NCBI GenBank assembly: GCA_018817025.1
Contig: JAHIUU010000006.1
Location: forward strand, 70,831-134,830
DNA from: Candidatus Babelota bacterium
GTDB lineage: Bacteria; Babelota; Babeliae; Babelales; JAHIUU01
Reading direction: 5' to 3'
Length of the DNA stretch: 64,000 nucleotides
Shown here: in pieces, positions 47,825 through 59,207 of the stretch
Numbering within the stretch: position 1 is the stretch's first letter
Layout of the letters: each line of letters starts with the position of its first letter
Program-made: the position numbers and the translations under genes
The notes under the pieces: generated by a model
Told to the model about the DNA's origin: nothing
Database searches by the model: none
What the model saw: the letters and a program-made list of their open reading frames with translations, nothing else

Positions 47825-49807
47825 ATGTTCGTCTACGTAAAACTACTTCAGGGCTATACCAAAACACTTACCTATAAAATACCTCTATCTTGGGGCGACA
47901 CAGATCTGACCGGCTCGGTAATCACTGTTCCGCTCAAAAACAAAATCGTCCCTGCGCTTGTAGTCAAAACATATCACCAGCTCTCACAAAAGAGCGCCTT
48001 TGAAATTAAAGAGGCTGTTGGCAAAGACCATCTACCTCCTGATCACCAATACGCAAAATTTATCCAAAAAGTTTCACAGTTTTACTTCGTTCATCCAAAA
48101 AAACTTTATCAACGAACGCAAAGTTTTATTTACACCAAAGAGCAGGCTGTCCCTAGGATCACTGCCAACCATAAAACAAAGCCAGCCCATGTGGAATCAA
48201 TCACACCAACAACTGAACAACAGCAGGTTATAAATTATTTGTTACCACTTGTCGACAAGCCAAAATATGCACCAACACTATTACATGGTGTAACCGGCTC
48301 TGGCAAAACAGAAATTTATAAAAAAATTATACAGTCCTGTGTCAAAAACAATAAAACGGTCCTGCTGCTTTTGCCAGAAGTGTCGTTAAGTCTGCAGTTT
48401 GAGAATTTATTAGCCAAACAACTTCCAGCTAGCATCCCCATCTTTGGGTTTCATTCGGCAAGCAAAGCTTCTGTAAAAAAGAAGCTCTGGCAATCGCTTC
48501 TTACGGAAAAAGCTTGCTTGATTGTTGGCGTCCATTTGCCAGTTATGCTTCCTATACCAAATCTTGGGTACATTATTGTCGACGAAGAACATGAGCTAGG
48601 TTTTCAGGAGAAAAAACACCCTAAAATTAATAGTAAAGAGATGGCTATCTGGCGGGCGAAATTATACGACATCCCAATCCTACTCGGCTCAGCAACCCCG
48701 TCAATTAATTCGATCTATAATGTCAAAAAGCACAACTGGAGGCTATTCGAATTAAAAAAACGGTTCGCAGGAAATTTTCCAAACGTTAAGATTGTCACGC
48801 TGGACGGCACACGCAGGCGATCAAGCTTCTGGATCACTAGAGAGTTAGAGCGAGCTATCGCCGATCGAATAGAAAAAAAAGAACAAACATTGCTGTTCAT
48901 CAACCGACGAGGCTACAGCTTTTTCGTCCAGTGCAAACAATGTGGTTTTACATTTCTTTGCCCGCATTGTTCGGTTAGCCTGACCCTGCACAAGGGGCCT
49001 GTTGATACGACTTTGTGCTGTCATTACTGCGACCACAAAGAAAAAAGACCGACCGTATGCCGTGAATGCAAGGCCCCGGAAAAAGAGCTTCTCCAACGTG
49101 GAATCGGCACGCAACAAGTTGTTTCTATTTTAGAAAAACTTTTTCCAGAAGCACGAATTGCTCGCGCTGATTTGGATACGACCCGTAAAAAACGTTTATG
49201 GCAGGAGACCGTAGAAAAATTTGAAAACCAAGAGATCGACATTTTAGTTGGCACACAAACAATCACCAAGGGGTATCATTTTCCTCATGTCACGCTTGTC
49301 GGCATAATATGGGCCGACCTCAACGTGCACTTTCCTGTTTTCAATGCTAGTGAGACGGCGTTGCAACAACTGGTTCAGGTTGCAGGCCGAGCTGGCAGGC
49401 AGAGTGCCGAAAGCCTGGTTATTGCGCAGGTAATACATACCCATCCAATTTTTGAATTTCTACAAGAAAAAGACTATATAAAATTTTGTGATGAAGAAAT
49501 GGGGTTCCGAGAAGAAACGCTATACCCACCGTTTGGACGGCTTGTTCAGATTGAGTTGAAACATACAAACGCAAAAACCATCGACGATGACGCACGGCGG
49601 CTATCGACGCTACTTACGCAACTTACAGAAACAAAAAGTCTGGGCGTTTCTGTCTTGGGGCCAGCGAAGCCGCTTGTGTATAGAATTCAAAAAACTGAGA
49701 TGAGACATATTTTCCTCAAGGCTCCATCGTTCACGCCCATATATAAACTTCTGCATGAAGCCAACCTCGAATCATTCGACAGCCAGGTGTTCGTTATTCC
49801 AACGTAA
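47825..49807 (+). CDS. priA: Primosomal replication restart helicase PriA
   Basis: 660 residues. An N-terminal 3'-DNA-binding domain is followed by a superfamily 2 helicase core with Walker A HGVTGSGKTE, the DEEH box IIVDEEHELGFQ and motif VI QVAGRAGRQ. Between them are eight zinc-binding Cys in four CxxC pairs (CKQC, CPHC, CHYC, CREC). It reloads replisomes at stalled forks. There is no clear ribosome binding site before the ATG. Confidence 0.96.
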   Translation: MFVYVKLLQGYTKTLTYKIPLSWGDTDLTGSVITVPLKNKIVPALVVKTYHQLSQKSAFEIKEAVGKDHLPPDHQYAKFIQKVSQFYFVHPKKLYQRTQSFIYTKEQAVPRITANHKTKPAHVESITPTTEQQQVINYLLPLVDKPKYAPTLLHGVTGSGKTEIYKKIIQSCVKNNKTVLLLLPEVSLSLQFENLLAKQLPASIPIFGFHSASKASVKKKLWQSLLTEKACLIVGVHLPVMLPIPNLGYIIVDEEHELGFQEKKHPKINSKEMAIWRAKLYDIPILLGSATPSINSIYNVKKHNWRLFELKKRFAGNFPNVKIVTLDGTRRRSSFWITRELERAIADRIEKKEQTLLFINRRGYSFFVQCKQCGFTFLCPHCSVSLTLHKGPVDTTLCCHYCDHKEKRPTVCRECKAPEKELLQRGIGTQQVVSILEKLFPEARIARADLDTTRKKRLWQETVEKFENQEIDILVGTQTITKGYHFPHVTLVGIIWADLNVHFPVFNASETALQQLVQVAGRAGRQSAESLVIAQVIHTHPIFEFLQEKDYIKFCDEEMGFREETLYPPFGRLVQIELKHTNAKTIDDDARRLSTLLTQLTETKSLGVSVLGPAKPLVYRIQKTEMRHIFLKAPSFTPIYKLLHEANLESFDSQVFVIPT

Positions 49808-49857
49808 AACCTGTTAGCATTAGGGCTCGCCTTCGGCTCTTCGGCCACGCTTGCAGC

Positions 49858-50223
49858 CTATGTACTCGTTTTTGCCGCCTCGATCATCTCTTTGTAGCCA
49901 CTTTCCAAAAGCGCCTGAAGCTCTTCTGTTTCCTTGAGAACCGACGCTTCCGGAACTTGAGCGCCATGTACCAAAAGAAACGCTGCAACTTTTTCCTGCC
50001 CGGTCGCTCTTGCTAAGCTCAACGGCGTCCACCCATCTTCGTCTTGCACGTTTATATCGACACCCTCGTCAATACAACGCTGCACCGTCTGCACACAACC
50101 TAATCGAACTGCATCAAAAAGCGGTTCATCGAAATTGTTTTTTTGAAAAAAATTGCCCTTACCTAACACCAAGAGTAACGCTCCTGTGCAAGCAAGGGCA
50201 ATATATACCAAAGACTTCTTCAC
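49858..50223 (-). CDS. Small exported ankyrin-repeat protein B
   Basis: 121 residues with an N-terminal signal or anchor (KKSLVYIALACTGALLLVLG). It has about two ankyrin units: EPLFDAVRLGCVQTVQRCIDEGVDINVQD and GWTPLSLARATGQEKVAAFLLVHGAQV. A short helical tail follows. It lies 14 bp after the proline-rich secreted protein gene on the same strand, so the two may be co-expressed. Confidence 0.85.
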   Translation of the reverse strand: MKKSLVYIALACTGALLLVLGKGNFFQKNNFDEPLFDAVRLGCVQTVQRCIDEGVDINVQDEDGWTPLSLARATGQEKVAAFLLVHGAQVPEASVLKETEELQALLESGYKEMIEAAKTST

Positions 50224-50237
50224 ACTCTCTCCTTTTT

Positions 50238-51194
50238 TTACTTCTTTTTATTACTCAGCTGATTCGACCCGGGCACCCCCCTTTTAGGTCTTTTCTTTAT
50301 AGTCTTCATAGTCTTCTTTTCTTTCAAATCTTTCGAAAAACTATTATATTCGATCTTATATTTCGCCACAGGATTCTTATAGTTTGGGGAAAGCCAGTCG
50401 CTCCCATACTTTCCACCGACTTTCTTCGTATTCTTCGGCTTCCTTTTTCGTTCTTCATTTCCCACATCATGACCAAGATAGTTTTCTGGTTTTTCAAAAA
50501 TCTCAACGTTCGCTTTTGATTGAACGGGGGGCTCGGCAACCTCTTGGTTTGTTGGTTGTGCTTGCACAGGTTCTACTGGTTCCGATTCTGTTTCTGTCGC
50601 AGGTTTATTCTCAAGTTTCGGTTCTCCTATAACAGCTTTAACAAGCTCTTTTTTATGATGGTCAGCCACCAGAGGCAACTCTTTTGGTTCTTCACCTGTA
50701 CCATTTGGCTGGCTCTCGGTCTCGGAAACCACCGGCACCACTTCATCTTTTACTACAGCCCAATTGTACATCCAATTAACAGCAACCCATCCTCCAACAA
50801 CAGTTCCGCCAAAACAAAACCCCTCAAGAAGAGTATAGAGCCACCACAGCCTCGTAAGCTTTGCAATTTTTTCATCGAGCATAACCTGGCCTGAACCATC
50901 CCAAAGCCCCGAACTCTTAAGTTCAGCCATAAGCCCGGCTACCTTGGCGTCGGTTTCGCTAAAACCTCTAAAGTTTTCCTGAGAAGTATACTTTTCAAAC
51001 AATTCCAAAAGATCAAGCTGCTCTGATTTCTTTTTTGCCAAACGATGGAGATAAATTCCCAGAGCAGTTCCTGCGGCCGCGCCACCGGCACCAAGAACCA
51101 TCTTAGTTTCGCCCGAAACAGCATCAACTCGACTAGCTGAAAAGCCAACAAACATAAACGCTACCAACGACAAAACCAAAACAAATTTTTTCAT
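50238..51194 (-). CDS. Exported protein of unknown function, paralogue 1
   Basis: 318 residues from ATG 51194, preceded by GGGAG. It has a signal peptide (KKFVLVLSLVAFMFVGFSASRVDA), two membrane segments (VLGAGGAAAGTALGIYL and EGFCFGGTVVGGWVAV) separated by a ~75-residue helical loop, then a Pro/Glu-rich region and a Lys-rich end (KKRPKRGVPGSNQLSNKKK). The loop ends in LDEKIAKLTRLWWLY. The same layout occurs in the neighbouring gene at 51229, so they are probably tandem duplicates. No known family is recognised. Confidence 0.75.
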   Translation of the reverse strand: MKKFVLVLSLVAFMFVGFSASRVDAVSGETKMVLGAGGAAAGTALGIYLHRLAKKKSEQLDLLELFEKYTSQENFRGFSETDAKVAGLMAELKSSGLWDGSGQVMLDEKIAKLTRLWWLYTLLEGFCFGGTVVGGWVAVNWMYNWAVVKDEVVPVVSETESQPNGTGEEPKELPLVADHHKKELVKAVIGEPKLENKPATETESEPVEPVQAQPTNQEVAEPPVQSKANVEIFEKPENYLGHDVGNEERKRKPKNTKKVGGKYGSDWLSPNYKNPVAKYKIEYNSFSKDLKEKKTMKTIKKRPKRGVPGSNQLSNKKK

Positions 51195-51228
51195 AATGCA
51201 AACTCCCGAATAAGTACCGTTATTAATC

Positions 51229-51798
51229 TCAATTAGAAAAAACCGCACTTGCGATAGCAATAGAGCCAAAAATAGTTCCGGCGCTGAGTGTCGTCGGCGC
51301 TAGAACTCTTACCAAAGCAAGTTTTCTTGAAAGAGCTGCAATCTTTGAATCAAGATCTGCAAGCGTTTCTTCATCTACAGTTCCAGCATTAATTGCCTTA
51401 GCTAAATCAAAACGAGACTGCCGCAAATTATCCAATTGATTCTGATAACTCACTTCCTTGAAGCGTAAGTAATAACATAGACCCAAACCAGCGGTAATAC
51501 CAGTTACACCAGCGGCACTGAGCAAAGCATTTTCATTTGAAATCCAGGAAAACATTTGGCCTTTTTCATGGGAACCAAAATCATCTGAATGTGAGTCTTT
51601 GTGGTTGAAAGAATAAAACATGTCTTGATTGTTGCAACCAAATTCGAACGAGTCTGCGTTTGTAGAACTATCTTTACCTGTTTTACCTGTTTTTCCTGTT
51701 TTACCTGTTTCAGCTGAAAAACCCTCGTTTTCCATCGCCACCGCTGTTCCCATAAACAACAACCCGAAAAACAATAAAACCATCATATTTTTTTTCAT
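51229..51798 (-). CDS. Exported protein of unknown function, paralogue 2
   Basis: 189 residues. A signal peptide (MVLLFFGLLFMGTAVA) is followed by a TGK repeat, four copies in a row at about residues 32-43, a low-complexity His/Ser/Asp region, one membrane helix (ALLSAAGVTGITAGLGLCYYL), a helical loop with DLDSKIAALSRKLALV, and a final helix. The second half mirrors the neighbour at 50238. It lacks that protein's long Pro/Lys-rich tail. Function unknown. Confidence 0.75.
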   Translation of the reverse strand: MKKNMMVLLFFGLLFMGTAVAMENEGFSAETGKTGKTGKTGKDSSTNADSFEFGCNNQDMFYSFNHKDSHSDDFGSHEKGQMFSWISNENALLSAAGVTGITAGLGLCYYLRFKEVSYQNQLDNLRQSRFDLAKAINAGTVDEETLADLDSKIAALSRKLALVRVLAPTTLSAGTIFGSIAIASAVFSN

Positions 51799-51901
51799 CC
51801 CAAAAATCCTTTCTGTATACCTTAAAAAAGTCCCTTTTCAAACAAAAGAAAACTCATGGTATCAAACATATTTTTATCACACAACCCCATCCCAAGCCTG
51901 G

Positions 51902-51930
51902 TTGCAATCTGTAACGTTTTTTGCTTTACT
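51902..51930 (+). promoter_or_regulatory. Promoter of sufB
   Basis: -35-like TTGCAA at 51902-51907, a 17-nt spacer and -10-like TTTACT at 51925-51930, 26 bp before the sufB ATG, which has a GAGG site. Confidence 0.5.
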
Positions 51931-51955
51931 GTAGGCATATTTTTGAGGAAAAACT

Positions 51956-53287
51956 ATGAAAATTCAAAGAGGACTAAATAAAGAAATCGTACGCTCGATC
52001 TCAGAACAAAAGCAGGAACCGTCCTGGATGCTCGATCTGCGTATAAAAGCGCTAAAAACCTTCGAATCCATGCCTGTGCCCTCCTGGGGACCAAGCCTCC
52101 AAGACCTATCTCTTGACGATTTGTATTACTATCTAAAACCGGTCAAAAAGAAGGAATCAATCTGGGATGAGGTCCCAGCTGACATCAAGAAAACGTTTGA
52201 AAAACTCAACGTTCCCCAGCAAGAACAAGAATTCTTTGCCGGCGTTGGCGCCCAGTACGAATCGGAGATGGTCTACCACAAACTGAAAGACGAATGGAAA
52301 GAGCAGGGGATCGTGTTTCTTGACACCGACTCGGGTCTCAAAGAGTATCCGGATCTTTTTAAAGAGTACTTTGGCTCGGTCGTACCGTATGCAGACAACA
52401 AATTTGCTGCGCTCAACTCAGCCGTCTGGAGCGGCGGCAGCTTTGTCTACATTCCTCCAGGGATTCAAATCACAATGCCCCTTCAAACATATTTTAGAAT
52501 TGAAGCGGAACAGCTTGGCCAATTCGAACGAACTCTGATCATCGTCGATGAAGGCTCCAAATTACACTACCTCGAGGGCTGCACCGCACCATGGCAATCA
52601 ACAAGCTCACTCCACTGCGGCGTCGTCGAAATCATCGCTAAAAAAAATGCCCGCATTCGATACTCAACCATACAAAACTGGTCGAAAAATATTTACAATC
52701 TCGTAACCAAACGAGCAGTCGCTTATCAAGACTCAGTTGTCGAGTGGATTTTTGGTAGCCTTGGGAGCAAGGTAACAATGGAATATCCGGGCGTAATCTT
52801 AAAAGAACCAGGCGCTCGAGCAGAGATTATCTCAATCGCAACCGCCACAACGAAACAACAAACGCAAGACTCTGGCGGTAAAGCGATCCACCTCGCACCC
52901 AACACCAGCTCAAGAATTATTTCGAAGTCGATAAGCAATAATGGCGGGGTAAATAATTATCGTGGCCTCGTAAAAATTGTTCCCGGTGCTATCGGCTGTA
53001 AGTCGTTCGTGCAATGCGATGCACTTATTCTAGACGACAACTCAAAAGCAGACGCTTACCCCTATATCGATGTCCAAGAACCTGACGTGCAGATCGCTCA
53101 TGAAGCACGTGTCAGTAGTATCGAGGGAGAAAAAATCTTCTATCTCATGAGTCGAGGCCTCACAAAAAAACAGGCCGAAGCACTAATCGTCAACGGCTTT
53201 ATCGAGCCCTTCGTGAAACAATTGCCACCAGAATACGCAATCGAAATGGAACGTCTGATGGAGCTAGAAGTTGGAGAAGACTCATGA
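51956..53287 (+). CDS. sufB: Fe-S cluster assembly scaffold SufB
   Basis: 443 residues. It has the SufB beta-helix core with VPYADNKFAALNSAVWSGGSF, the YLEGCTAP block and the C-terminal KSFVQCDALILDDNSKADAYPYI, whose Cys is the likely cluster or sulfur site, followed by EHEARVSS-like IAHEARVSSIEGEKIFYLMSRGL. It builds Fe-S clusters with SufC and SufD. Its stop overlaps the sufD-like start by 4 bp (ATGA). No sufC ATPase gene is adjacent, unlike most suf operons. Confidence 0.95.
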   Translation: MKIQRGLNKEIVRSISEQKQEPSWMLDLRIKALKTFESMPVPSWGPSLQDLSLDDLYYYLKPVKKKESIWDEVPADIKKTFEKLNVPQQEQEFFAGVGAQYESEMVYHKLKDEWKEQGIVFLDTDSGLKEYPDLFKEYFGSVVPYADNKFAALNSAVWSGGSFVYIPPGIQITMPLQTYFRIEAEQLGQFERTLIIVDEGSKLHYLEGCTAPWQSTSSLHCGVVEIIAKKNARIRYSTIQNWSKNIYNLVTKRAVAYQDSVVEWIFGSLGSKVTMEYPGVILKEPGARAEIISIATATTKQQTQDSGGKAIHLAPNTSSRIISKSISNNGGVNNYRGLVKIVPGAIGCKSFVQCDALILDDNSKADAYPYIDVQEPDVQIAHEARVSSIEGEKIFYLMSRGLTKKQAEALIVNGFIEPFVKQLPPEYAIEMERLMELEVGEDS

Positions 53288-54027
53288 ACACTAACACAAT
53301 CACCTACACCATTCTTGAACCCTCAACAAAAGCTGATCCTTTTTATCTGCAAAACCTCATGTACGACCGGCCAATACAAATAACAGACCCACTGACAATC
53401 ACCATAATTATTCCAAAAAACTGCTCTGTTTTTATTATTGACGACCTTCATCTTTCAGGCGCAACACAAAATACGATTGAGTTTATCCTGGAAGAGTCCA
53501 GCCAGCTCACGTATCAATTTTTTGTTGCAAATCATCAGTTATGCGAGCGATGCGAACACAAAGAGCTATACGACTGCCAAAAACTACCAGCGGTTTTTGA
53601 AAAAAATATATACGTAAATTTGACGGCCCCACACGCGCAAGCGTTTCTCAAATGTCACTACCTAGGTGATCAGAAAAGCAATTTTAAGCTTACAACCAAA
53701 CAACATCACCAGGCCTCAAATACAACCAGCAAACTCATTATGAAAAGCGTTTTGGACGAGCAGGCAAAACTAATAAGCGATAGCGTTATTACTGTTGATA
53801 AAAAAATAAAAAATGTAACGGCTGAACAAACGAACAAAAATCTTATGCTTCACCCAAAAGCTCGGGTCATATCAATGCCAAAACTTCGCGTGAACTCAAA
53901 AGATGTTTCATGTAAACATGGTGCGACAGTGAGCACAATCGATCAGGAACAACTTTTTTATCTACAAAGTCGTGGTATCGAAAAAAAAGAAGCCGAACGA
54001 ATACTCATCGAAGCTTTTCTTGGGTAG
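53284..54027 (+). CDS. Short SufD-like Fe-S assembly protein
   Basis: 247 residues, much shorter than usual SufD (about 420). It keeps the beta-helix and the C-terminal signature LRVNSKDVSCKHGATVSTIDQEQLFYLQSRGIEKKEAERILIEAFLG, whose His in CKHGA is expected at the SufB-SufD interface. The N-terminal helical domain of SufD is missing. Coupled to sufB by a 4-bp overlap, it would form the SufB partner. It ends 1 bp from the convergent gyrB stop. Confidence 0.88.
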   Translation: MNTNTITYTILEPSTKADPFYLQNLMYDRPIQITDPLTITIIIPKNCSVFIIDDLHLSGATQNTIEFILEESSQLTYQFFVANHQLCERCEHKELYDCQKLPAVFEKNIYVNLTAPHAQAFLKCHYLGDQKSNFKLTTKQHHQASNTTSKLIMKSVLDEQAKLISDSVITVDKKIKNVTAEQTNKNLMLHPKARVISMPKLRVNSKDVSCKHGATVSTIDQEQLFYLQSRGIEKKEAERILIEAFLG

Positions 54028-54028
54028 T

Positions 54029-56455
<2,427 letters not shown>

Positions 56456-56583
56456 TTATCCTTTTCACATTAGAACCAAAGCTTTTGTCCCTAGGGGAAA
56501 TTTTTGAGTTTTTAGTATATCAAAACGGCTTACAATTGGCAAAATTCGAAGCAAACGAGCACACTTTATCCCCATTCCTCCCG

Positions 56584-56628
56584 AGTGTTTTGCGCAGCAA
56601 AACATATCGAAGGATATGAGCAAACACT
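56584..56628. other. Branched hairpin element upstream of tadA
   Basis: An outer stem (about 56584-56593 with 56620-56628) encloses two adjacent hairpins: 56587-56593 with 56597-56603 as one alternative, and CATATC/GATATG at 56603-56608 and 56613-56618. A T-rich stretch follows at about 56628-56645. It could act as a terminator or regulatory leader, or be a small structured RNA. Confidence 0.4.
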
Positions 56629-56676
56629 TTTCTGTTTTATTTTTACAAAAGTTTCATGTAGTCTATGAGATTCTCT

Positions 56677-56700
56677 ATAGTAAACAAGATAGTAAACAAG
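56677..56700. repeat. Two tandem 12-bp repeats before tadA
   Basis: ATAGTAAACAAG occurs twice in direct succession, 25 bp before the tadA start. Either copy may overlap the promoter. Confidence 0.7.
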
Positions 56701-56725
56701 TTTCACTTCGTATGCGATTACTTTT

Positions 56726-57196
56726 ATGAAAAAACTAAATCACGAAAAATTTATGTCTCTAGCCTTACGCCAAGCTGAAAAGGCATACGCCATTGGCGAG
56801 GTTCCTATCGGCGCGATCGTCGTGCACGAAAACGGAACAATCCTGGGGCGTGGCTACAATAAAATGGAGGGGAGAAATTGCCAAACCTCTCACGCTGAAG
56901 TGATCGCCATACAAAAGGCATGCAAAAAAATCGGCGACTGGCGCCTGAATGACTGTTGGATTTATGTAACGCTCGAGCCCTGCGTTATGTGCATGGGACT
57001 TATTCAGCTAAGCAGAATGAAAGGCGTCATCTTCGGAACGCAATCTCCCTTATTCGGATTTGAACACGGAAACAAAAAAAGTCTTCCTACCACCAAAACA
57101 GATTTGGTAATACAGGAAGGCATAAAAAAAAGAGAATGCACTCAGATACTACAAACATTCTTTCAGGAGATACGAAAAAGAAAGGGGATACGGTGA
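56726..57196 (+). CDS. tadA: tRNA-specific adenosine deaminase
   Basis: Converts A34 to inosine in tRNA-Arg(ACG). 156 residues with the cytidine-deaminase-fold zinc site: HAE at residues 56-58, with Glu58 as proton shuttle, and PCVMC at residues 85-89. VPIGAIVV and GRNCQTSHAE are typical of TadA. The stop overlaps the GTG start of the DksA-like gene by 4 bp. Confidence 0.93.
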   Translation: MKKLNHEKFMSLALRQAEKAYAIGEVPIGAIVVHENGTILGRGYNKMEGRNCQTSHAEVIAIQKACKKIGDWRLNDCWIYVTLEPCVMCMGLIQLSRMKGVIFGTQSPLFGFEHGNKKSLPTTKTDLVIQEGIKKRECTQILQTFFQEIRKRKGIR

Positions 57197-57540
57197 AGCA
57201 AAGGCAAGCCTTTTTTGAAAAAATAAAAGACAAATTAATTGAGCGACAAGTAGAGTTAACACGAGATATAGAATTCCTCGCTCATGACAAGCCTACCGAC
57301 CGACAGGTCATGGACAGCGGCGACGAGGCCCTTTCTTTATCACTTGAAAAACTACAAAGCTCGCTTGAAAAAACAGAGATCGACGAGCTTCATCTTATTG
57401 ACCAAGCGCTCCAACGTCTGCAAACTGGAGAATATGGGGTATGTATCGACTGCGGCGAAGTGATTTCCCACCAACGACTAGAGTACTACCCATATGCAGC
57501 CAGATGTATTGTGTGCCAAGAGGCCACAGAAGCAACATAA
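57193..57540 (+). CDS. DksA/TraR-family zinc-finger protein
   Basis: About 115 residues from GTG 57193, preceded by AAAGGGG and overlapping the tadA stop (GTGA). An N-terminal helical hairpin is followed by a C-terminal four-Cys zinc finger, GEYGVCIDCGE...AARCIVCQ. It has two acidic residues (DSGDEA) where DksA has its tip Asp pair. It may bind the RNA polymerase secondary channel; a general stress or translation regulator role is inferred from the family. Confidence 0.88.
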   Translation: MKQRQAFFEKIKDKLIERQVELTRDIEFLAHDKPTDRQVMDSGDEALSLSLEKLQSSLEKTEIDELHLIDQALQRLQTGEYGVCIDCGEVISHQRLEYYPYAARCIVCQEATEAT

Positions 57541-57555
57541 TACCTTGAAATCCAA

Positions 57556-57630
57556 GCCGGTGTAGCTCAGTGGCAGAGCAATTGATTCGTAATCAATAGG
57601 TCGTCGGTTCAACTCCGATCACCGGCTCCA
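57556..57630 (+). tRNA. tRNA-Thr (CGT anticodon)
   Basis: A complete cloverleaf with acceptor stem GCCGGTG/CACCGGC, anticodon CGT at 57588-57590 within loop TTCGTAA, T-loop GTTCAACTC and an encoded CCA end. Confidence 0.96.
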
Positions 57631-57734
57631 GATCTCGCTCCTCAAATCTCGGGCTAAACCTTCAAAAAAAGCCCTCTTCTAGGCTAAAAACCAACTCCAT
57701 TTGCCAAAAGAAATTTCTACCACTACCCTCCATA

Positions 57735-57750
57735 TTAGTATTAATACTAA
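57735..57750. promoter_or_regulatory. 16-bp perfect palindrome before an ankyrin gene
   Basis: TTAGTATTAATACTAA lies 24 bp before the ankyrin gene start and 15 bp before its ribosome binding site. It is well placed to be an operator or to overlap the promoter. Confidence 0.45.
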
Positions 57751-57774
57751 AGTAAACTATATTTGGAGGAAATC

Positions 57775-58572
57775 ATGAAAAACCGGTATTTTTCATCAGT
57801 TTTATTTACTCTGTCAATCAGCCTCTCAGGGGCAACTTCTCTATGCGCCATGAAAAAACTTCAAGACAATCTATTTGGGGCTATCAAGACCGGAAACAAA
57901 GATATCATCAAAACTCTTCTTAAAGAAGTTGATGTAAACTTCCAGTCACCATATAAAGACTTCGAAGGAATAACCCCACTTCACTATGCCGTGATTCTTG
58001 AAAAAAATAATATCGTGCATTCTTTACTCGAAGCTGGTGCTAATCCAAACCTACAATCACAAGTTAAGAACTTCGAAGGAATGACTCCGTTGCACTATGC
58101 TGTACTCTTAGATCTAACAGAAATAGAAAAACGCCTGATAAGCAACAGCCAGACAAACCAAGAAATCAAAAATAAAAAAGGGGAAACCCCCAAGGATCTA
58201 CGAATAAAAAGGGTTCTCTCCTGCGGACCAAACAAAAGCAAAATAGACTATTATCGTAAAAAAGCTACAGAACTAGGCTCAGCCGCAACAAATGCTTGCA
58301 AGAACACTCTCTCTACAGGTAAAACGCTAACAGACGAATGCTTAAAACACCTAAAAGAAGAGACTGCCCCATCACTAGTATCACTAGCCGAGACGGCCAA
58401 AACATACGGTTCTCAGTTACTCAGAGGCGGCGCCTACGCGTATAACTGGGTCACTAAAAAGGGCGCCTCTGGATACAACTGGACCCTCGAGAAAGCAAAA
58501 CAGTATTATAGTAGCCCACAAAAAATCGATCCTAATGAGTTTGAGTTAAAAGACATGGAACTCACCAAATAA
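57775..58572 (+). CDS. Secreted ankyrin-repeat protein C
   Basis: 265 residues from ATG 57775, with a GGAGG site. It has a signal peptide (YFSSVLFTLSISLSGATSLCA). Three ankyrin units follow: DNLFGAIKTGNKDIIKTLLKEVDVN, GITPLHYAVILEKNNIVHSLLEAGANPN and GMTPLHYAVLLDLTEIEKRLIS. The two central units share the near-identical lead KDFEGITPLHYAV / KNFEGMTPLHYAV, so they arose by recent duplication. The rest is helical, with an Ala/Tyr-rich stretch. Host or envelope protein binding is inferred. Confidence 0.88.
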   Translation: MKNRYFSSVLFTLSISLSGATSLCAMKKLQDNLFGAIKTGNKDIIKTLLKEVDVNFQSPYKDFEGITPLHYAVILEKNNIVHSLLEAGANPNLQSQVKNFEGMTPLHYAVLLDLTEIEKRLISNSQTNQEIKNKKGETPKDLRIKRVLSCGPNKSKIDYYRKKATELGSAATNACKNTLSTGKTLTDECLKHLKEETAPSLVSLAETAKTYGSQLLRGGAYAYNWVTKKGASGYNWTLEKAKQYYSSPQKIDPNEFELKDMELTK

Positions 58573-58593
58573 CCAAACCACAGAATAAAACCA

Positions 58594-58624
58594 AGCCCCG
58601 GACCTAAAAAATCCGGGGCTTTTC
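58594..58624 (+). terminator. Intrinsic terminator after the ankyrin gene C
   Basis: A 9-bp GC-rich stem (58594-58602 with 58612-58620) and a 9-nt loop, followed by TTTTC. Confidence 0.88.
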
Positions 58625-58654
58625 ATATAACCACCCTTTCAAACAAGCGGTTTT

Positions 58655-58683
58655 TTGACATTTTCACCAAAATCAGATACAGT
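58655..58683 (+). promoter_or_regulatory. Promoter of rpsI
   Basis: Consensus -35 TTGACA at 58655-58660, a 17-nt spacer and -10-like TACAGT at 58678-58683. Confidence 0.65.
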
Positions 58684-58730
58684 GGACAGGTCTGATTAAA
58701 AATAGTGATTTAACCGATGGTTAGGGTATT

Positions 58731-59135
58731 ATGAACAAAAAACAAGGATCAACTCAACTCCACGGCGTTGGCCGCCGAAAGCGCGCAGTCGCCCGTGTTT
58801 GGATGAAAGCCGGCAAAGGCGACATCGTCGTCAACGGCAAAGATTACAAGCAGTATTTCGATACGCACAACTCACGTCTCAAGGTCGAACAACCGTTCAG
58901 GGTAACCGGCCAAAATAAAAAATTCGACGTCTCCGTCAACATCTTCGGCGGCGGCATGCGAGGCCAGGCCGAAGCGGCCAAACTCGGCATCTCAAGGGCG
59001 CTGCTCGCTTCTGACGAAGCCCTCCGAAAAGTTCTTAGACAACACGAACTCCTTACAGTCGACTCTCGTGTCAAAGAACGTAAAAAATACGGACAAAAAG
59101 GTGCTCGAGCTAAGTTCCAATTCGTAAAACGATAA
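58731..59135 (+). CDS. rpsI: 30S ribosomal protein S9
   Basis: 134 residues with the S9 features GVGRRKRAVARVWM, the YFDTHNSRLKVEQPF region, GGGMRGQAEAAKLGISRALL and the C-terminal tail GARAKFQFVKR that reaches the ribosomal P site. The usual partner rplM is not upstream: the gene has its own promoter after an unrelated ankyrin gene. A hairpin follows at 59208. Confidence 0.97.
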   Translation: MNKKQGSTQLHGVGRRKRAVARVWMKAGKGDIVVNGKDYKQYFDTHNSRLKVEQPFRVTGQNKKFDVSVNIFGGGMRGQAEAAKLGISRALLASDEALRKVLRQHELLTVDSRVKERKKYGQKGARAKFQFVKR

Positions 59136-59207
59136 TGCCAGATCTGGGGCTCAGCCTCATATCTTCAACGACAACAATAATGAACTTTGTTTTTTGCTTA
59201 TGAAGAC

